Source: Arachis hypogaea (Eukaryota > Streptophyta > Magnoliopsida > Fabales > Fabaceae). From it: DNA of 64,000 bases. The notes beneath the pieces are model-generated. The model did not search any database. It was not told where the DNA came from and saw only the letters and a program-made list of their open reading frames with translations. This document shows positions 34,969 to 45,752 of this stretch, in pieces. The translations under genes were made by a program, and so were the position numbers. Each line of letters opens with the position of its first letter. Position 1 is the first letter of the stretch. The stretch covers positions 54,791,353-54,855,352 of the forward strand of contig NC_092054.1 of NCBI RefSeq assembly GCF_003086295.3, written 5' to 3'.

Positions 34969-35004
34969 GAAAAGAATAAGCTTTTTGTTTTTTCATTACC
35001 ATTG

Positions 35005-36153
35005 ATGGCACCCAAGACCGGAGAATCCTCTAGAAAAGGGAAAGGGAAGACAAAAGCTTCCACCTCTAAGTCATGGGAGATGGAAAGATTCATCTCCAAA
35101 GCTCATCAAGACCACTTCTATGATGTTGTGGCCAAGAAGAAGGTGATCCCCGAGGTCCCTTTCAAGCTCAAGAAGAATGAGTATCCGGAGATCCGACATG
35201 AAATCCAAAGAAGAGGTTGGGAAGTTCTAACAAAACCCATCCAACAAGTCGGCATCCTAATGGTTCAAGAGTTCTATGCCAATGCATGGATCACTAGAAA
35301 CCATGATCAAAGTAAGAACCCGGACCCAAAGAATTATCTCACCATGGTTCGGGGGAAATACTTAGATTTTAGCCCGAAAAATGTGAGGTTGGCGTTTAAC
35401 TTGCCTATGATGCAAGGAGATGCACGCCCCTACACTAGAAGGGTCAACTTTAATCAAAGGTTAGACCAAGTCCTCATGGACATATGTGTGGAAGGAGCTC
35501 AATGGAAGATTGACTCCAAAGGCAAGCCGGTTCAACTAAGAAGACTAGACCTCAAGCCTGTAGCTAGAGGATGGTTAGAGTTCATACAATGCTCCATCAT
35601 CCCCACTAGCAACCGATCCGAAGTTACTGTGGATCGGGCCATCATGATTCATAGCATCATGATTAGAGAGGAAGTAGAAGTTCATGAAGTCATCTCCCTT
35701 GAACTCTACAAAATAGCCGAAAAGTCCTCCCCCATGGCAAGGCTAGCTTTTCCTCATCTTATTTGCCATCTATGTTACTCAGCTGGAGCTTCCATAGAAG
35801 GAGACATTCCCATTGAGGAAGAGAAGCCCATCACTAAGAAAAAGATGGAGCAAGCAAGAGAGCCTATTCATGGATCTCAAGAGGCGCATGAAGCTCATCA
35901 CCATGAGATCCCGGAAATGCCTCAAATGCATTTCCCTCCACAAAACTATTGGGAGCAAATCAACACCTCCCTAGGAGAATTAAGTTCCAACATGGGACAA
36001 TTAAGGGTGGAACATCAAGAGCACTCCATCATCCTTCATGAAATAAGAGGAGATCAAAAAGCAATGAGGGAGGAGCAACAAAGACAAGGAAGAGACATAG
36101 AAAAGCTCAAGGACATCATTGGTTCCTCAAGAAGGAAACGCCACAATCACTAA
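35005..36153 (+). CDS. ORF3, 'putative plant transposon protein' type (D)
   Basis: Intact 382-residue ORF. The frame is open further upstream to 34777, but the ATG at 35005 is preferred: it gives MAPKTGESSRKGKGK, aligns with B, A and F, and follows the TATA box and hairpin. The domain order is as in B: basic N-terminus, conserved core (MVQEFYANAW, RGWLEFI, IPTSNRSEV, FPHLICHLC), coiled-coil-like C-terminus ending SSRRKRHNH. It is intact although gag-protease of the same element is broken. No membrane segment is visible and the function is unknown. Confidence 0.87.
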   Translation: MAPKTGESSRKGKGKTKASTSKSWEMERFISKAHQDHFYDVVAKKKVIPEVPFKLKKNEYPEIRHEIQRRGWEVLTKPIQQVGILMVQEFYANAWITRNHDQSKNPDPKNYLTMVRGKYLDFSPKNVRLAFNLPMMQGDARPYTRRVNFNQRLDQVLMDICVEGAQWKIDSKGKPVQLRRLDLKPVARGWLEFIQCSIIPTSNRSEVTVDRAIMIHSIMIREEVEVHEVISLELYKIAEKSSPMARLAFPHLICHLCYSAGASIEGDIPIEEEKPITKKKMEQAREPIHGSQEAHEAHHHEIPEMPQMHFPPQNYWEQINTSLGELSSNMGQLRVEHQEHSIILHEIRGDQKAMREEQQRQGRDIEKLKDIIGSSRRKRHNH

Positions 36154-37276
36154 GGTGGACTCATTCCTTGTTCTTACTTTCTCTGTTTTTCGTTTTTTCT
36201 ATGTTAAGTGCTTATCCATGTTTGTGTCTTCATTACATGATCATTAGTATTTAGTAACTTTGTCTTAAAGTTATGAATGTCCTATGAATCCATCACCTCT
36301 CTTAAATGAAAACTGTTTTAATTCAAAAGAACAAGAAGTACATGAGTTTCAAATTTATCCTTGAACTTAGTTTAATTATATTGATGTGGTGACAATGCTT
36401 CTTGTCTTCTGAATGAATGCTTGAACAGTGCATATGTCTTTTGAAGTTGTTGTTTAAGAATGTTAAATATGTTGGCTCTTGAAAGAATGATGATAAGGAG
36501 ACATGTTATTTGATAATCTGAAAAATCATAAAAAAATGATTCTTGAAGCAAGAAAAAACAGCAAAGAACAAAGCTTGCAGAAAAAAAAAAGAGAAAAAAA
36601 ATTAGGCGAAAAAAAAATAGAAAGAAAAAGAAAAAGCAAGCAGAAAAAGCCAAAAGCTCTTAAAACCAAGAGGCAAGAGCAAAAAGCCAATAACCCTTAA
36701 AACCAAAAGGCAAGGGCAAATAAAAAGGATCCCAAGGCTTTGAGCATCAGTGGATAGGAGGGCCTAAAGGAATAAAATCCTGGTCTAAGCGGCTAAACCA
36801 AGCTGTCCCTAACCATGTGCTTGTGGCGTGAAGGTGTCAAGTGAAAACTTGAGACTGAGCGGTTAAAGTCAAGGTCCAAAGCAAAAGAAGAGTGTGCTTA
36901 AGAACCCTGGACACCTCTAATTGGGGACTTTAGCAAAGCTGAGTCACAATCTGAAAAGGTTCACCCAATTATGTGTCTGTGGCATTTATGTATCCGGTGG
37001 TAATACTGGAAAACAAAGTGCTTAGGACCACGGCCAAGACTCATAAAATAGCTGTGTTCAAGAATCATCATACTGAACTAGGAGAATCAATAACACTATC
37101 TGAACTCTGAGTTCCTATAGAAGCCAATCATTCTGAACTTCAATGGATAAAGTGAGATGCCAAAACTATTCAAGAGGCAAAAAGCTATAAGTCCCGCTCA
37201 TCTGATTGGAGCTATATTTCATTGATAGTTTGGAATTTATAGTATATTCTCTTCTTTTTATCCTATTTGATTTTCA
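36154..37276 (+). other. Non-coding region between ORF3 and 3' LTR (D)
   Basis: No ORF. It is nearly the same as 17196-18314 of B, with the same AAGGCTTTGAGCATCAGTGG and GTGCTTGTGGCGTG blocks and an A-rich stretch near 36575-36650. Confidence 0.65.
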
Positions 37277-37314
37277 GTTGCTTGGGGACAAGCAACAATT
37301 TAAGTTTGGTGTTG
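37277..37314 (+). other. GGGA hairpin and polypurine tract of D
   Basis: Stem GTTGCTTG / CAAGCAAC, loop GGGA, then AAGTTTGGTGTTG abutting the LTR. Confidence 0.8.
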
Positions 37315-39016
37315 TGATGAGCGGATAATTTATACGCTTTTTGGCATTGTTTTTAGTATGTTTTTAGTAGAATCTAGTTACTTTTAGGGATGTTTTTATT
37401 AGCTTTTAATTAAAATTCACATTTCTGGACTTTACTATGAGTTTGTGTGTTTTTCTGTGATTTCAGGTATTTTCTGGCTGAAATTGAGGGACTTGAGCAA
37501 AAATCAGATTCAAAGGTTGAAGAAGGACTGCTGATGCTATTGGATTCTGACCTCCCTGCACTCAAAGTGGATTTTTTGGAGCTACAGAAATCAAAATGGC
37601 ACGCTTTTAATTGCGTTGGAAAGTAGACATCCAGGGCTTTCCAGTAATGTATAATAGTTCATACTTTGAACGCGTTTATATGACGTAAAAGGGCGTTGAA
37701 CGTCGGTTCTATGGTGCTGTCTGGAGTTAAACGCCAGAAACAAGTCACAAACCAGAGTTGAACGCCAGAAATACGTTACAACCTAGCATTCAACTCCAGA
37801 AAGAGCCTCTGCATGTGTAACATTCAAGCTCAGCCCAAGCACACACCAAGTGAGCCCCGGAAGTGGATTTATGCATCAATTACTTACTTCTGTAAACCCT
37901 AATAGCTAGTTTATTATAAATAGGACTTTTTACTATTGTATTAGACATCTTTTGATCATTTTGAGATCTCTAGACCTCCATGGGAGGCTGGCCACTTGGC
38001 CATGCTTACCCTCTATTCACTTATGTATTTTTCAAACGGTAGAGTTTCTGCACTCCATAGATTAAGGTGTGGAGCTCTGCTGTTCCTCAAAGATTAAGCA
38101 AAGTACTACTGTTTCTCTATTCAATTCAACTTATTCCGCTTCTAAGATATTCATTCGCACTTCAACCTGAATGTGATGAACGTGACAATCATCATCATTC
38201 CTTATGAATGCGTGCCTGACAACCACTTCCGTTCTACCTTAGATTGAATGAGTATCTCTTAGATCTCTTAATCAGAATCTCCGTGGTGTAAGCTAGATTG
38301 ATGGCGGCATTCATGAGAGTCTAAAAAGTCTAAACCTTGTCTGTGGTATTCCGAGTAGGACTCTGGGATTGAATGACTGTGACGAACTTCAAACTCGCGA
38401 CTGCTGGGCGTAGTGACAGACGCAAAAGGAGGGTGAATCCTATTCCAGCATGATCGAGAACCTCAGATGATTAGCCGTGCTGTGACAGAGCATTTGGACC
38501 ATTTTCACAAGAGGATGGGATGCAGCCATTGGCAAGGGTGATGCCTCCAGACGATTAGCCATGCAGTGACAGCGCATCAAACCATTTTCCAGAGAGGATC
38601 AAAAGTAGCCATTGACAACGGTGATGTCCTTACATAAAGCCAGCCATAGAAAGGAGTAAGACTGATTGGATGAAGACAGCAGGAAAAGCAGAGGTTTAGA
38701 GGGACGAAAGCATCTCCATGCATTTATCTGAAATTCTCACCAAGGATTTACATAAGTATTTCTATCCTTATTTTATTATTAATATTCGAAAACTCCATAA
38801 CCATTCTATATCCGCCTGACTGAGATTTACAAGATGACCATAGCTTGCTTCATACCAACAATCTCCGTGGGATCGACCCTTACTCGCGTAAGGTTTATTA
38901 CTTGGACGACCCAGTGCACTTGCTGGTTAGTTGTGTGAAGTTGTGATAAAAAGTTGAGATTACAATTGAGCGTACCATGTTGATGACGCCATTGATGATC
39001 ACAATTTCGTGCACCA
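37315..39016 (+). repeat. 3' LTR of D (1,702 bp)
   Basis: It starts TGATGAGCGGATAA and ends TCGTGCACCA. TATAAATA is at 37915-37922. The palindrome array is at about 37690-37800. The PBS-like copy near the end (38984) has mutated to TGACGCC. The right flank is GTGGT; the left TSD copy was deleted. Confidence 0.9.
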
Positions 39017-39470
39017 GTGGTGTATATGGAGGTAGTTAGTCAAGGAGATTATGGGAGTAGTGATGTTGGAATGATGGTGGTTCATAAGGTGGATTGTGAG
39101 ATGGATATGGAATTTGATCCCATGAAGGTATTTGATAGTGGAGTGGGGCTTGAGGGTATTGTGGTTGAGGATAATGTTGAGGATAGAGTTCATAGGAATA
39201 TAGTGGTTGAGGTTGGTAATCATTGTAAGGGCCACCATAGTCAATTGATTAGTATGAACTATAGGATGAGTTATGATCATAGTGGCATGGATGAGGAGAT
39301 TGCCATGAAGATTGTCCATATGAATGCGTCTCTTTCCTCAAGTGATAATTCAACCCTTGGTGCACATCATCATTAAGCTTGCCATTTCTTATAACGTTTT
39401 CACAATCATACCCAAAACCATAAGGATGAGAGTTCATAGAGAAAAGAGGAAATAAAAACAAAGCTATCAA
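39017..39470 (-). pseudogene. Start of a gag-like ORF of element H, cut by D
   Basis: Minus strand from 39470: MNSHPYGFGYDCENVIRNGK, then a His/Ser/Tyr/Gln-rich stretch (GQSSWQSPHPCHYDHNSSYS). Low-complexity Tyr/Pro/Gln composition continues leftward without a clean frame. It lies about 117 bp downstream of a PBS, as a gag start should. The plus-strand reading of the same bases is a shadow. The protein is not recognised beyond that. Confidence 0.5.
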
Positions 39471-39586
39471 GAAACAAATAAAAACAAACTTCTAAATACA
39501 AACTAAAATTAAGAAATAATAAAAAAACAAACTATTCACATATTCACATATTAACAATAGCCAATAACATGACACACATTGCAACT

Positions 39587-39603
39587 CCCCGGCAACAACG
39601 CCA
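39587..39603 (-). other. Primer binding site of H (tRNA-Asp, diverged)
   Basis: Minus strand TGGCGTTGTTGCCGGGG, two mismatches to the tRNA-Asp complement, 6 bases from the LTR. Confidence 0.75.
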
Positions 39604-39609
39604 AAAACT

Positions 39610-41108
39610 TGATGTTAGGGTTAATGTCAGTCTAGAATTTCTCAATAGAATTTCGTTGCAAGCATAATCCAAACCAACAATTAACTCTCAATCAAAGTTT
39701 AAAAGGTTGTCACAATATATACTAAAATAACCGAAAGTGTTAATCTCGGGTTATTCCCCCTTGGAATTGCAATCAAGTAATCAATTATTGACTATGAGAA
39801 AATTGGGGATTTTGATTGAAATAAACAAGAAATATAAATAGTAAGGAATTAAATGAGCATGCAAGGAATTAAACTAAAGGCAATTAAAGCAAGTGAAAGG
39901 AGAATTCAAATAATAAAAAAAGTCTTGGCAAGGGTTGAGAGTCAAGGTTTCCTATCCTAGTCGTTGACTAAAAACATGGTATTTATGAAGTGTCAATCCC
40001 AATTAGTCAACCCTAACATCGAGGATAAGTCAAATAGGCATAATTGATTTCCATCCTCAAATCCTAGCCAACTCACTAATTAACTTAGTGAAAGACTAGC
40101 GTTAGTGAAAACCAAATCAACTAACAACCCTAAATTACCCATATTGGACAACAATGACTCAAGGTCACCTAAATCTTCAATCCCAAGCCAAGAGTTTGAA
40201 AAACCACACTAAAACTAAAAGAGGCATTTTATCAAATACTTGGTATGCATAAAAGGAAAAAACATGGCAAATTACATGAATAATAAAATCTATAACTACC
40301 AATTGCAAGAAAACAATAATAACAACTCAATTAAGCAACAATAAACATAAAAACATCAAATTACATTAAATGGAATCAAAATTAACAAGATTTCATGAAC
40401 ATAAAAGCAACAAAAATGGATGAAATTAACAAGTAAACTAAGAGAATTAAGATGCTAAAACAAGAAATTGTAATTAAAACTAAATCAAAGCAAGATCAAA
40501 ACCTAATTCTATGGAGAAAACTAAATCTAAAATCGTAAGTGCTAAAGAGAAGAGAGAGCTTATCTCTCTAGAAGTCTAACCTAAAACATAACAAAAACCT
40601 ATTCTAATTGCTCTCCCTTTCATCCTCCTTGAGTTTGGCTTGAAATACTTCAGAATTGAGTTGGATTGGGCCCAAGAAAGCCCTGAAATTGTGACCCATG
40701 TGTTTGCTTAAGTGAAGTCACATGCTGGTAGTCATGTGTACGCATGAGGCATGCGTACGCACAACTTGATATTCATGTGTACACATAAGACGTGCGTACG
40801 CATGACCCTGAAATGCTCCAAACTCTATTTCTTCATTAATTCTCCACTTTTGCATGCTTTTTCTTCACTTTTATAATTCATCCTTGTCTTGTAAGCCTGA
40901 AATCACTCAACAAACACATCAAGGCATCGAATGGATTAAAGTGGATTAAATTTAGGAAATTAAGGGTAAAAAAATATAATTTTAATTTTAAGCACAATTT
41001 AGGAAAAATTCACAAAACTATGCTATTTCAATGAATAAATATAGAATAAGTTGATAAAATTTACTCATTTCAATACAAAATAAACCATCAAATTATGGTT
41101 TCTCAACA
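39610..41108 (-). repeat. 5' LTR of host element H (1,499 bp)
   Basis: On the minus strand it starts TGTTGAGAAACC and ends CCCTAACATCA beside the PBS. A U5 stem ATTCC / GGAAT is at 39753-39767. A palindrome array (TCATGTGTACGCATGA type) is at about 40720-40805. Pieces at 20021-20664 and 9417-9594 probably belong to the same element. Confidence 0.7.
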
Positions 41109-43247
41109 AATCAAACCCTTGCATCTACCCAGGGAGTTCCAATCCTCAACCCAGAGCAAGTGGGGTGAACCACACCCTTGCATCTACCCAGGGAGGCATC
41201 ATATCAATCCAACTTATTTTTATCATCCAATCATATCAACTCATCATTAATTTAAATTCTTCACTCTATAATCTCCTTCAATACCAATTTAACCCATTCA
41301 ATATGCCCGCACTCATTCCAAAGCCTAAAAACTAGTTATCAGATCTTAATTGGGGGTTACGGGGGTTAAAAGTAGATTGGATAGGCTAAAACAGTTAAAA
41401 TAACATTTTTTTTTGAAAACAGAGCAATCGTGCGTATGCACGAGTCCACTTTTATGTGTATGCATGGTACTCGCACGAAATCTTTTCAATTCTGGAATGC
41501 AAGTCGTGCATACGCATAGGGTCGTTCGTACGCATGATTTGTCTTCTTTGCAGACGCATAGATGCGCATGAAAACATTTCAATTCTGTAATGCCCCTCAT
41601 GTGTACGCATGTGTCGTGTACGCATGACCTCAGTTTTCTGAAACTTCTGTAGAATTCAATTTTTTGAAACCAGATTTTCAAATGTTCATAACTTTTTTTT
41701 TAAAAATTGTTTTCCGTCCGTTCTTCGAACGTCATAAAATAGACAAACCCAAGTTTCATTTAAAATAAGTCTCATAAAATTTAAAAGTCTGAGGGTTATG
41801 TTATGCCCCGTCGAATTTCGTCAAAAATCTGTTTTATACCCAAATATTTTTGTATTACAATTTTCACCAATTCTAAGTCCAATTCAGTTCAAGAAAACCA
41901 TTCCAATACCACTTCTAACTTCCTCAACATACATTTATCAATTCTCTACAATTCCTATTCATTCCACCCAATTAATCAATTTTTCAAGACAACCTCAATA
42001 TACACGCTCATACATACAAAATCCACAACCAACTAACATCAAATATCTCATTCTCATACAACATTTCACACCACTCACCTTATCTTACCAAGTATGAGAT
42101 TTTCTCACTCTATCATGACCTGCGACCCAATTTTCACATCAATTACCATTATAGACAACCATGCCATAACTCATATTCTCTTCAATCATATATACCATTC
42201 ATATCATCCAACATAAATACAACTCACAATTTACAACCAATTAATCACGACATCAACCATATCCATTCAATTCTATCTTAGAGACAACTAGGCTAGGATT
42301 TCATGTCAAATTACATGGTATTTACCCGAAACTTAAACTCATACCTTAAGCGCAACGAATTCAAACCCCTTAGATTCCTTCCTCCGCCCAAGTCCGAGTT
42401 TCACCTAACGTCAACGAGCCTCAACAAATTCTCTACAACCAAACCAATTCAATCCAATAAGCCAAGCTAATCCATATAATCTAATCACAACAATTTTACT
42501 CAATAATCATACTAGGATTTTATTTAAAATTAGAAATAATAAAGGAAGTTAAGCTTCCTTACCTTTTACCACTCAATCTCAGGTTAAAACGTCCTTAGTA
42601 CTCAAGATTGAGCTTTCCCTAAACATCAAAAGTTGAATTTTTCTCAACACCAAACTCAAAAATGTGAAACATTAATGAAATTAAAAACTGGGCAAGGGTT
42701 TCAAGGTTCCTTACTACAACGCTTAGATAGAATTGAAGAGAGATCCAAGACAAATGCGTAGCAACAAATAGCTCATCAATTGGAGCTCTAGATTGAAAGT
42801 TATGTAGATTTGAGTGATTAGGTGAATAATGTTCTTAGTGCTCTCTTTTCTCTCTTCTCTCTTAGGCAATGCTGAATGTTTTAATGAATGGGGGGGGGGG
42901 AGCGGGGAGTGTGCTGAAGTGAGGTTAATTAGGGGTGTTGTGAGTGGGCCTTGGGCCCAAGTGTGGCCCAAGTCTATTTTTGGTGCATTTAGCCCAACAT
43001 TGGGCCAAAACTTTTAAGACAGGTGTTTTAACCTATATACTAAATATTTTTCTTGTCATTTTGACAGTTTTAGTTTTCTCACTCACAGTACCAGATAGAC
43101 TTAAGCCAGTACTGCTAGTTAAAATACCGGTATATATTTTTACGCATTTTTTCACAACAACAACACTTTTCCACTAAAAAAAATTTTTTGAATCCAAATT
43201 TTATCGTTAAAGTTCCAAAATATAGATTTCAGTAGTCTTTACATATC
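41109..43247. other. Unassigned repeat DNA, no gene
   Basis: No credible ORF or LTR ends. It has a 20-bp block (CCCTTGCATCTACCCAGGGA) twice about 63 bp apart near 41115 and 41178. An array of GTGCGTATGCACGA and ATGTGTACGCATG-type palindromes lies at about 41428-41640. A G-run is at 42891-42900. Its composition resembles LTR sequence of a different Ty3 lineage, but I cannot support a name. Confidence 0.5.
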
Positions 43248-44375
43248 TGATACGTTTGCATCTTTAGTGTTTTTTTCTTAGAATTTCATTCAATAAACTA
43301 AGAATTATTGCAAGATAAACTGGGATTTCATAGTTAATTGAGCAATATTTTGAGTTAGTATGTATTTATTTATTACATGAGAATTTGGAAGAGAATTGGC
43401 AAAAATTAAAGAAAAGGAGGCCAGGAATCACTTTGAGCAAGAAGAGCAAGAATGGAGAAGCAACTCAGAGAGCTCTCTGGACCAAATAGAGAGTTTTCTG
43501 GACACAAAGTATTGAAATCAAGCTTCACGTGCAACGTGAGAGAGCAAGTGTGCCACGCCAAACCAACTGTGCACTCCTAGGGGCAGTAGATACTCTTAAG
43601 TAGGACGTGAGAATAAGGACGTGGCACTTGAAGGGAAAAACAGAAAGCAAAGTGTTGAAATTATGCATAGCCGTGCAATGTGGGAGCTTAGGCGTCCCAT
43701 GCCATTATGGAAGTCGTGCGTACGCATCACCTATGCATATGCACAAGTTGCAGAATATGCTCAGTCATGTGTACGTATCTCGCATGCGTACGCATGACCC
43801 CCACTTCAACGTGGGACGTGGTATCATAGCCATGGGACGTAAAGACATCAACATGGGATGTAGGCATGTCATGCGTATGCACAACCAGGGCAAAAAAGAG
43901 ACATCATGTGTACGCATCTCCCATGTGTACGCACAACAAGAGAATTTTGAGGCATCATGCATATGCTTGGGAGTAAACAGAGGCCGAAATTGAGGGAAAA
44001 CAAAATCACGTACCACGTGAGACATTTCACTTGCAATGTGATCCATCCAGGGAGTGAATTGAATCAAGATTTGGTCTCTACGTGCAACGTGAAGGGCTCA
44101 CGTGCCACGTGAGATTTTAGCCACATTCCAGGGGGCCTCAACTTAGCCACTAAACCTCCAATTCTTCATCACTTGTGTGGTCAATAAAAGGCTCGACTTA
44201 AGCCCATTATTCACAGCAATTAATTAAGGATTGCAAGAAGATAAGATTGAGAGCTTGGCTGGAGGAAAATATTTATGAAGAAGATTTGATTCTGTTTTAA
44301 TTTTGATTTCGTTTTGAGTTTGAATTTGAAATATGTCTTAGGGTTAGTATTTAAGGAGAAAAGTCACTAAAGGCT
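43248..44375 (+). repeat. Probable LTR fragment with two palindrome types
   Basis: It starts TGATACGTTTGC and is cut at 44375 by the next LTR. It holds CACGTGCAACGTGAG and CACGTGCCACGTGAG units (about 43520-43560 and 44000-44125) and TCATGCGTACGCATGA-like units (about 43705-43960). Orientation is inferred from the palindrome region preceding a TATA-like AATAAAAGG near 44185. Confidence 0.5.
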
Positions 44376-45752
44376 TGATGACCGGAATTCACACCCCATT
44401 CAAAATTGGTGAATTAGTCCTTTTGGCAAGTGCACCAAAATTATCGTCAAGTAATAACCCACAGTGGAGTGGGATCGTATCCACAGAGATTGGCAAATTC
44501 GAACAGTTTTAATCAATTAATGAATTAGTCAAGCGGATCAATAGGATTGTATGGTGCAGAATTGTAAATGACATAAATGTAAATGACTAGAATATAAAGA
44601 AAAGAAATAAAGTGCAGAAATATAAATGGCGGAAAGTAAAGGGCAGAATCATAAATGACTTGAATGTAAATAGGAATAGGGAATTGCTGAATGTAAAAAT
44701 AAACTGTAAAGAAATGGATAGATAAGAATGGGGAAATTCATTAAGATTGGGAGATGTTGTCTCTTTGGATCGAATCTAGCTTATATCCCCTTCAATCATG
44801 CAACTCATTGACCTCTTGGCAATCATGATTGATTGAGCCCCAATCCCTTGGTGACTCAATCTCTCAGATCTTGATCAATAGCCAATTCCTTGGTTTAATT
44901 GCTCATGAAGAGAGATATGCTTGGTCCTTGATTATACCACACACCATTATAGGTCCAAGTAGAGGGAGGATTATATGTCACATATCCAAATACCAAAACC
45001 CAGATTCTACTCTAGTGTGAGAAGGGATTTCAAGCATGGTTTCATGTTTCCTTTCCCAAGGTTCCCATGAAACCCAATTGCATTCAATCTCTTTCCCAAG
45101 ATAATTGAATACTAAGCATTAAGAACGAAATTCCTTCTAGCAAATCAAAGAAAAGATGAAGAGAAGAAGGATTTCACTATCATCAATCCATCAAGTACAA
45201 CAGAGCTCCCTCTCTCAATGAGAGGGAAGTTAGCTACTCATAGCTCAAAAAGTACTCAAAAGTGAAGTGTAAAAGTGGATCTAAAACTGACTGCTTAACC
45301 CCCTTCTTCAGTACTCCTTGGGGGTATTTATACTACTCCTAGTAAAATAAAAGAATTACAAAAGTGAAAAAGGAAAATTACATTTTGGAGGGAAAAGAAA
45401 ACACTCAATAAGCATGACTTCTCAGCTGGCGTGTGGCTGGCGCTTTTCTGGCGTGTCACGTGCCCTTTATTTCCAGCTTGGCGTGCCAGGCCTAATCCTT
45501 CAAGTGGCACGCTCGTCCCTCTCTCAACCTTGGCATGCCACGCCTTCAAACTCAAGTGGCACGCCCCTTGCTTTTCTCACTTCTCTTTGCCTCTGGAAAC
45601 TTGTACTGGCGTGCCACGCCCAAGGACTGGCGTGCCACGCCCTTGCTTCATGCTTGGCTAGACTTCTCTGGAAAGTTGAACTAGCGTGGCACGCCCAGGG
45701 TCTGGCGTGCCACGCCTCTTTTGTGAGTGAGTGGTTCCTCTATTTGGCGTGC
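44376..45752 (-). repeat. LTR fragment (GGCGTGCCACGCC family), cut by E
   Basis: It starts TGATGACCGG on the plus strand. The U5-like block has a CCCAC / GTGGG stem at 44458-44473 at the left end, so the LTR is in minus orientation. Its far side is lost at the insertion of E. The left flank is another LTR fragment, so this is a solo or 3' LTR. Confidence 0.65.
45425..45752 (-). repeat. Palindrome array (GGCGTGCCACGCC type)
   Basis: At least ten units of CTGGCGTGCCACGCC, AGTGGCACGCC or close variants at about 20-45 bp spacing. It ends at the junction with E. Confidence 0.85.

Larger units (their letters stand above)
28255..39016 (+). mobile_element. Element D: pol-less Ty3/Gypsy retrotransposon
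   Basis: Close relative of B: 5' LTR missing about 120 bp at its start, PBS, leader, gag-protease (broken), three 33-bp repeats, post-pol motif, palindrome array, TATA box, hairpin, intact ORF3, non-coding region, hairpin with polypurine tract and full 3' LTR. There is no RT, RNase H or integrase. It interrupts host element H on its right side. Confidence 0.9.

Noticed and set aside
34777..35004. Upstream ATG extending ORF3 of D by 76 residues
   Set aside because: The extension covers the TATA box and hairpin, is not shared by B, A or F, and has leader-like composition.
39017..39376. Plus-strand 119-residue ORF just after D
   Set aside because: The minus strand of the same bases reads as the Tyr/His/Gln-rich start of a gag-like ORF next to a PBS; the plus reading is a shadow.
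42891..42900. G-run as a structural element
   Set aside because: Single homopolymer; may be slippage or sequencing error.
43607..43993. 128-residue plus-strand ORF
   Set aside because: It runs through a palindrome array in an LTR fragment; repetitive composition and no homology pattern.
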